Part shown: positions 12,849-17,526 of the stretch, in pieces
Position numbering within the stretch: position 1 is the first letter of the stretch
How the letters are laid out: every line of letters starts with the position of its first letter
NCBI GenBank assembly: GCA_022510985.1
Contig: JAFLSL010000001.1
Coordinates: 1-17,526 of the forward strand
Source of the DNA: Ruminococcus sp.
Lineage (GTDB): Bacteria; Bacillota; Clostridia; Oscillospirales; Acutalibacteraceae
Reading direction: 5' to 3'
DNA: 17,526 nt
Notes under the pieces: generated by a model
Databases searched by the model: none
What the model saw: the letters and a program-made list of their open reading frames with translations, nothing else
What the model was told of the DNA's origin: nothing
Program-made: the position numbers and the translations under genes

Positions 12849-13856
12849 TTGATTATTGTATTAAAACCTGAATGTACTAAAGAACAGCAAATTCAGTTTT
12901 CTGAGATGCTTAAGGAAAACTATGATGTTAAAGTAAACGTCTGGAACGGAGTTCATTCAACCGTACTCGGACTTCTCGGCGATACAACTCCGATTGATAT
13001 TGAATATATTGATGCACAGAATATTGTCGAGAGCGTAAAGCGTGTTCAGGAGCCGTATAAAAAGGCGAATAGAAAATTCCACCCCGAAAATACCGTTATC
13101 GACCTCGGCAACGGAGTGAAAATCGGCGACGGAAGCCTTCATATTATGGCAGGTCCCTGCTCGGTTGAAAGCGAAAAGCAGATTGTCGAGATTGCAAAGT
13201 CGGTTAAAAAGAGCGGTGCAACGCTTCTTCGAGGCGGTGCGTTTAAGCCGAGAACCTCTCCCTATGCTTTCCAGGGACTTAAATCAGAGGGATTAGACCT
13301 TCTTAAAATTGCCCGAAAGGAAACGGGGCTTCCGATTGTTACCGAAATAATGAGAACCTCTCATATTGATATGTTTGAGTCCGTAGACGTTATTCAGGTC
13401 GGTGCAAGAAATATGCAGAACTTCGAGCTTTTAAAGGAGCTTGGAAAAATAGATAAACCTATTCTTCTTAAACGCGGACTTTCCGCAACAATTGAGGAAT
13501 GGCTGATGTCTGCCGAGTATATTATGGCAGGCGGCAACAATAAGGTTATCCTCTGTGAACGCGGTATCCGTACCTACGAAACCTTCACAAGAAACACAAT
13601 GGACGTTTCCGCTATTCCGATTATTAAAAAGCTTTCGCACCTTCCCGTGGTTGTCGATCCGAGCCACGCTTCGGGTAAAAGCTGGCTTGTTGAGCCGCTT
13701 GCAATGGCGGCAGTAGCTGCCGGTGCAGACGGACTTATTATCGAGGTGCATAACGATCCTTCCCACGCTCTCTCCGATGGAGCACAGTCGTTAACTCCAA
13801 CGCAGTTTGACGGCGTTGCCAAGAAAATTTTTGATTTAAAGAAAGCCTTAGGTTAA
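12849..13856 (+). CDS. aroF: 3-deoxy-7-phosphoheptulonate (DAHP) synthase, type I-beta
   Basis: This 335-aa enzyme condenses PEP and erythrose-4-phosphate, the first committed step of aromatic synthesis. Residues 1-70 form the ferredoxin-like N-terminal domain (MIIVLKPECTKEQ onward) found in Thermotoga-type DAHP synthases, where it mediates feedback inhibition by tyrosine and phenylalanine. The barrel carries AGPCSVES, the KPRTSPYAFQG PEP-site block, QVGARNMQNF, LLKRG, ILCERGIRTYE and the metal-site block VDPSHASGK. The start is a TTG at 12849 with AAAGGGA about nine bases upstream; an ATG a few bases earlier is followed at once by a stop codon. It heads an operon controlled by the palindromic promoter at 12781-12809. 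Feedback control through the N-terminal domain is inferred from the family. Confidence 0.95.
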   Translation: MIIVLKPECTKEQQIQFSEMLKENYDVKVNVWNGVHSTVLGLLGDTTPIDIEYIDAQNIVESVKRVQEPYKKANRKFHPENTVIDLGNGVKIGDGSLHIMAGPCSVESEKQIVEIAKSVKKSGATLLRGGAFKPRTSPYAFQGLKSEGLDLLKIARKETGLPIVTEIMRTSHIDMFESVDVIQVGARNMQNFELLKELGKIDKPILLKRGLSATIEEWLMSAEYIMAGGNNKVILCERGIRTYETFTRNTMDVSAIPIIKKLSHLPVVVDPSHASGKSWLVEPLAMAAVAAGADGLIIEVHNDPSHALSDGAQSLTPTQFDGVAKKIFDLKKALG

Positions 13857-13884
13857 CTTCTCGGGCTAAAAGGTTGGTGGTTAT

Positions 13885-14715
13885 ATGAAAATCGCGGTCG
13901 TTGGTATGGGTATTATCGGCGGAAGCTTTTGCAAGGCGATAAAAAAATATACCGACCATTATGTAATCGGAATGAACCGTACAAAGTCTACGCTTAAAAA
14001 AGCTTTTGATGACGGAGCGATTGACGAAATGGGCGATGAGAAAAGCCTCTCAGAAGCCGACGTTATCATACTCGCTCTTTATCCGCAGGCGTCGATAGAT
14101 TTTGTTGAAAAATATGGTGGATTTATAAAAAAAGGTGCAATCGTCACAGATTCCGCAGGTATAAAATCCGAAATCTGTCCCAGACTTTGTGAGCTTTCAG
14201 AGCAGTTCGACTTTGAATTTGTCGGCAGTCACCCTATGGCAGGTAAAGAAACTAACGGCTACGAGTCGGCGGACGCAACTCTCTACAATGGTGCAAGCTA
14301 TATTATCGTTCCTTGTAAGGCAAGTGAAAAGTCCGTAAAGACCCTCGCTGATTTAGCTCTCGAGTTAAAATTCGGAATGATTAAGATAACAAGTCCCGAG
14401 GAGCACGACAGGATGATAGCCTTTACATCCCAACTGCCCCACGTTCTGGCGTGTGCTTATGTGTTAAGCCCGTGCTGTAAAAATCACAAGGGCTTTTCCG
14501 CAGGCTCCTATAAGGACGTTTCTAGAGTTGCAAATATTAACGCCAAACTTTGGAGCGAACTGTTTTTGGAAAACAGAGAGCCTTTAATCGGCGAGCTTGA
14601 TACCCTTATTGATAATATCCACGCTATCACAGATGCGGTAAAAGCTAATGATAAAGAAGGCATAGAAGAATTGCTTGAAAGGGCTCATAAAACTAAGGAG
14701 GCACTCGGAGAATGA
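13885..14715 (+). CDS. tyrA: Prephenate dehydrogenase
   Basis: This 276-aa NAD(P)-dependent enzyme converts prephenate to 4-hydroxyphenylpyruvate for tyrosine synthesis. The N-terminal Rossmann loop is GMGIIGGS (residues 7-14). The prephenate-site blocks are GSHPMAGKE and FTSQLPHVLA, with active-site histidines in each. The C-terminal part is a helical dimerisation domain. The protein stops at 276 residues, without the C-terminal ACT domain present in the 371-aa Bacillus enzyme. Feedback control by an ACT domain is therefore absent. NAD versus NADP preference is not decided, and an arogenate-specific form cannot be excluded. GGTTGGTGG lies before the ATG. It overlaps aroB by four bases (ATGA). 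Confidence 0.94.
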   Translation: MKIAVVGMGIIGGSFCKAIKKYTDHYVIGMNRTKSTLKKAFDDGAIDEMGDEKSLSEADVIILALYPQASIDFVEKYGGFIKKGAIVTDSAGIKSEICPRLCELSEQFDFEFVGSHPMAGKETNGYESADATLYNGASYIIVPCKASEKSVKTLADLALELKFGMIKITSPEEHDRMIAFTSQLPHVLACAYVLSPCCKNHKGFSAGSYKDVSRVANINAKLWSELFLENREPLIGELDTLIDNIHAITDAVKANDKEGIEELLERAHKTKEALGE

Positions 14716-15770
14716 GAACGGTAAAAGTACAAACACATACTCCCCGTAATGCCTATGATATTATTATTGAACGCGGACTGATTAAAAATGTCGGCTCTCT
14801 TGTAAAGAATGTTTCAAGTGCGTCTAAGGTTACGGTAATAACCGACAGTAATGTTGAGAAAATCTACGCCGAAGGCGTAGTTTCTTCGCTTAAAGAAAGC
14901 GGATTTGACACGAGTCTTTTTGTGTTTCCCGCCGGAGAGAAGAGCAAAACCCTCTCTACAGTTTCCGATATGTATGACCATATGGTGAATTTCCGTATGT
15001 CGAGAAAAGATATTGTTGTCGCTCTCGGAGGCGGAGTTACGGGAGATATGGCTGGATTTGCCGCGGCTTCGTATATGCGTGGAATTGATTTTGTACAAAT
15101 TCCGACCTCGCTTTTGGCACAGGTTGATTCTTCCGTCGGAGGAAAAACCGGCGTAAATATTAAGCAGGGAAAAAATTTAGTCGGTGCGTTTCATCAGCCG
15201 ATTTTAGTAATTATAGATCCCGATACCTTGAAAACTCTGCCCGATTACTATATAAACGATGGTATGGCAGAGGTTATAAAGTACGGTTGTATCAAGGACA
15301 GCGAGCTTTTTAAAACCTTAGAGGACAAAAACGCTCTCGATATTATCGAAGATGTTATCGAGCAATGTGTAAGCATAAAAAGAGATGTTGTAAATCGCGA
15401 CGAAAAAGAGGCAGGAGAGAGAATGCTTTTGAATTTTGGGCATACTCTCGGTCATAGTCTTGAAAAAATATACAACTTTGAAGGACTTTCCCACGGACAG
15501 GCTGTTGCAATCGGAATGGTTATGATTACGGCTGCGTCTGAAAATGCGGGTATAACCGAAAAAGGAACTACAGTTAAAATCATCTCTCTTTGTAAAAAGT
15601 ACGGCTTGCCCGTAGAGGATAAGGCTGACAAAGAGGAAATTGCCGCTATCTGTGCAGGCGATAAAAAAGCAGGCAGCGGTAGCGTAAATCTTGTTTTATT
15701 AACGAAAATCGGCGAAAGCTTTACGAAAAAAACTCCCCTTTCAGAGCTTGAAGAATTTATAAGTATTTGA
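14712..15770 (+). CDS. aroB: 3-dehydroquinate synthase
   Basis: This 352-aa NAD- and zinc-dependent lyase cyclises DAHP to 3-dehydroquinate. The NAD-binding glycine motif is ALGGGVTGD (residues 104-112), followed by AGFAAASYMRGI and the PTSLLAQVDSSVGGKTGVN signature. The metal-binding glutamate lies in GMAEVIKYG, and the two histidines in NFGHTLGHSLE and LSHGQAVAIGM. Length is typical. Translation is probably coupled to tyrA through the ATGA overlap. The stop is seven bases before the aroA start, so the operon continues. Confidence 0.97.
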   Translation: MRTVKVQTHTPRNAYDIIIERGLIKNVGSLVKNVSSASKVTVITDSNVEKIYAEGVVSSLKESGFDTSLFVFPAGEKSKTLSTVSDMYDHMVNFRMSRKDIVVALGGGVTGDMAGFAAASYMRGIDFVQIPTSLLAQVDSSVGGKTGVNIKQGKNLVGAFHQPILVIIDPDTLKTLPDYYINDGMAEVIKYGCIKDSELFKTLEDKNALDIIEDVIEQCVSIKRDVVNRDEKEAGERMLLNFGHTLGHSLEKIYNFEGLSHGQAVAIGMVMITAASENAGITEKGTTVKIISLCKKYGLPVEDKADKEEIAAICAGDKKAGSGSVNLVLLTKIGESFTKKTPLSELEEFISI

Positions 15771-15777
15771 GGAAAAT

Positions 15778-17037
15778 ATGTCGGATATCATTGTAAAACC
15801 GTCACAACTTAACGGACGAGTAACAGCACCTCCGTCAAAAAGCGATGTGCACAGAGCGATAATCTGTGCGGCTTTGTCGAGAGGTGTTTGTGAAATTGCA
15901 CCTGTTTCTCTGTCTAACGATATAAAGGCAACAATAGGCTGTATCCGTTCGCTAGGTGCGTCGGCACAGCTAAACGGCGATGTGCTGACTGTTGACGGAA
16001 GTGATATCTTTAAAAAGAAAACCGCCTCTCTCGACTGTGGAGAAAGCGGTTCTACTCTTAGGTTTTTTGTTCCGATTGCCGCGGCAGGCGGAGTAGAAAC
16101 CGAATTTATAGGACACGGAAGCTTAGTTTCACGTCCGATAGGACTTTTTGCAGATATTCTGCCGAAAGCGAATGTCGAATGTGAAACCTCGGGAACTTTG
16201 CCGCTAAAGATAAAAGGCAAACTAAAGTCAGGAACCTTTGAGGTCCCCGGAAATATAAGTTCACAGTTTATAACAGGACTTTTATTTGCACTTCCGCTTA
16301 TTGACGGAGACAGCAAAATAGTCCTCACAACTCCGTTGCAGAGCGTCGGCTATATTAATATGACGATAACTTGTATGAAAAAGTTCGGCGTTGAGATTGA
16401 GAAAACAGATTACGGTTGGTTTGTAAAAGGAAACCAGAAGTACACCCCAAGGAATTACCAAACTGACGGAGATTGGTCGCAGGCGGCATTCTTTTTAGCG
16501 GCAGGTGCGATTTCTGGCGATATTACCGTAGGCGGAGTTGATATAAATTCAACTCAGGGCGATAAGGAAATCGTGAGCCTGCTTAAAAAATTCGGAGCAG
16601 ATATTGAAATCGGCGACAACAGCGTGAGAGTAAAAAAATCTGATATGAAAGCAATTGATATAGACGCTCGCCAAATTCCCGACTTAGTTCCGATACTTTC
16701 TGTAATTGCGGCATTAGCGAGCGGAACTACTACAATTCACTCAGCAGAAAGACTTCGCATAAAGGAGAGCGACCGGCTGAAAACGACTGCAAATATGCTG
16801 AAATCTATCGGCGGTAAGGTCGAGGAAAAGCCCGACGGCCTTGTGATTTTGGGAAGTGAGGGCTTTAAAAGCGGTACGGTTGACGGCTCGAACGACCATC
16901 GAATTGTGATGTCCGCGTCGGTTGCGGCACTTGCGTGCGAGGGCGATGTAAAAATTACAGATAAAGAAAGTATAAATAAAAGCTTCCCGAATTATTTCGA
17001 GGAGTACAAAAGGCTCGGAGGTGTTTTTGATGTCTAG
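15778..17037 (+). CDS. aroA: 3-phosphoshikimate 1-carboxyvinyltransferase (EPSP synthase)
   Basis: This 419-aa enzyme transfers the enolpyruvyl group of PEP to shikimate-3-phosphate. Conserved blocks are APPSKSDVHRA (K21, S22 and R26 contact substrate), CGESGSTLRFF (PEP-side loop, normally written GNAGTxxR), DGDWSQAAFF, the IPDLVP block with the catalytic aspartate, RIKESDRL and DHRIVMS near the C-terminus. The two-lobe architecture and length are normal. GAGGAAAAT precedes the ATG. The end overlaps aroC by 8 bases. The PEP-loop sequence differs from the classical enterobacterial form; I do not draw conclusions about inhibitor sensitivity from it. Confidence 0.97.
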   Translation: MSDIIVKPSQLNGRVTAPPSKSDVHRAIICAALSRGVCEIAPVSLSNDIKATIGCIRSLGASAQLNGDVLTVDGSDIFKKKTASLDCGESGSTLRFFVPIAAAGGVETEFIGHGSLVSRPIGLFADILPKANVECETSGTLPLKIKGKLKSGTFEVPGNISSQFITGLLFALPLIDGDSKIVLTTPLQSVGYINMTITCMKKFGVEIEKTDYGWFVKGNQKYTPRNYQTDGDWSQAAFFLAAGAISGDITVGGVDINSTQGDKEIVSLLKKFGADIEIGDNSVRVKKSDMKAIDIDARQIPDLVPILSVIAALASGTTTIHSAERLRIKESDRLKTTANMLKSIGGKVEEKPDGLVILGSEGFKSGTVDGSNDHRIVMSASVAALACEGDVKITDKESINKSFPNYFEEYKRLGGVFDV

Positions 17038-17526
17038 CTACGGCGAAAAAATAAAGCTCACTATTTTCGGCGAAAGCCACGGTGAGGCTATAGGTGCGGT
17101 AATAGACGGAGTGCCTGCGGGCTTTAGAATTGATATGGATAAGGTGCTTTTGCAAATGGCACGCAGAGCTCCGGGAAAGGATAAAACCGCAACACCGAGG
17201 CTTGAAAAAGATTTTCCGAGTGTAAAGTCGGGAATTTTAAACGGCGTTACAACAGGTGCACCGATAGCCTGTGTAATTGAAAATACAAATACAAGAAGTG
17301 CGGATTATTCAAATCTTCTCAATAATCCACGTCCCGGTCACAGCGACTATACTGCTTTCATTAAATACGGCGGCAATAACGACATTCGCGGCGGCGGTCA
17401 TTTCAGCGGAAGATTAACTGCCCCGATTGTGTTTGTCGGTGCGGTTTTACGCCAGATTTTAGAGCAGAAGGGTATTAAAATTGCCGCTCATATAAGCTCA
17501 ATCGGAGATGTTAAGGACGAACCGTT
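17030..17526 (+). CDS. aroC: Chorismate synthase, 5' part (runs off the window)
   Basis: The first 165 codons of the FMN-dependent enzyme that converts EPSP to chorismate are present. It begins MSSYGEKIKLTIFGESHGEA, where GESHG is a family signature near the N-terminus. ARRAPGKDKTATPR follows, then the flavin/substrate-site signature with GHSDYTAF and GGNNDIRGGGHFSGRLTA. The ATG at 17030 lies inside the aroA stop region (8-base overlap), with GGAGG about 9 bases upstream, so translation is coupled. The C-terminal half is beyond 17526. No disruption is visible in the part shown. Confidence 0.96.
   Translation, partial: MSSYGEKIKLTIFGESHGEAIGAVIDGVPAGFRIDMDKVLLQMARRAPGKDKTATPRLEKDFPSVKSGILNGVTTGAPIACVIENTNTRSADYSNLLNNPRPGHSDYTAFIKYGGNNDIRGGGHFSGRLTAPIVFVGAVLRQILEQKGIKIAAHISSIGDVKDEP

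Overview
The window looks like chromosomal DNA from an endospore-forming member of the Clostridia, most likely an Oscillospiraceae/Ruminococcus-type gut anaerobe. The supporting evidence is a complete spoIIA sporulation operon, a small 2x[4Fe-4S] ferredoxin, a type 3 prolyl-tRNA synthetase, an acetyl-type MetA, many four- and eight-base gene overlaps, and moderately AT-rich DNA. The genus is an inference. I see no mobile element, CRISPR array, rRNA or tRNA gene.

Layout. Positions 1-98 are the tail of a secreted or surface protein with a bacterial Ig-like end, followed by a strong terminator. Positions 227-1171 on the minus strand hold three tightly packed small genes of unknown function. Positions 1228-6923 on the plus strand carry a YfcE-like phosphodiesterase, holB, ricT, a ferredoxin gene with its own promoter and terminator, a trmN6-like methyltransferase, rsmI and folC. 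The holB-ricT-trmN6-rsmI order is the familiar Firmicutes DNA-replication/RNA-modification neighbourhood, here interrupted by the ferredoxin gene. Positions 7001-8391 are spoIIAA-spoIIAB-sigF, the switch for the first forespore sigma factor. A bidirectional terminator separates this from a minus-strand proS-metA pair (8467-10857) and a separate minus-strand acpP (11013-11240). From 11442 to the right edge there is a plus-strand shikimate/aromatic amino acid cluster: aroE-aroK, then aroF-tyrA-aroB-aroA-aroC, with aroC cut by the window edge.

How the genes work together. The aromatic cluster encodes DAHP synthase, dehydroquinate synthase, shikimate dehydrogenase, shikimate kinase, EPSP synthase, chorismate synthase and prephenate dehydrogenase. 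That is almost the whole path from erythrose-4-phosphate and PEP to chorismate and on to tyrosine; only 3-dehydroquinate dehydratase is not in view. SpoIIAA, SpoIIAB and sigma-F form a partner-switching module.

The most interesting non-coding signals are two promoter regions of the aromatic cluster. Between acpP and aroE, two sigma-A-type promoters face each other in a nearly perfect two-fold symmetric arrangement around a palindrome (11283-11373). In front of aroF, a 22-bp perfect palindrome fills the spacer between TTGACA and TAATAT (12781-12809); its half-sites resemble the HrcA/CIRCE half-site but are too close together. Other points of interest are a terminator-like hairpin directly abutting the spoIIAA ribosome binding site, the unknown three-gene operon, and a coding-like but broken stretch near 3873-4021. 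I found nothing that amounts to a clear novel defence or mobile system; most of the window is well-understood housekeeping DNA.
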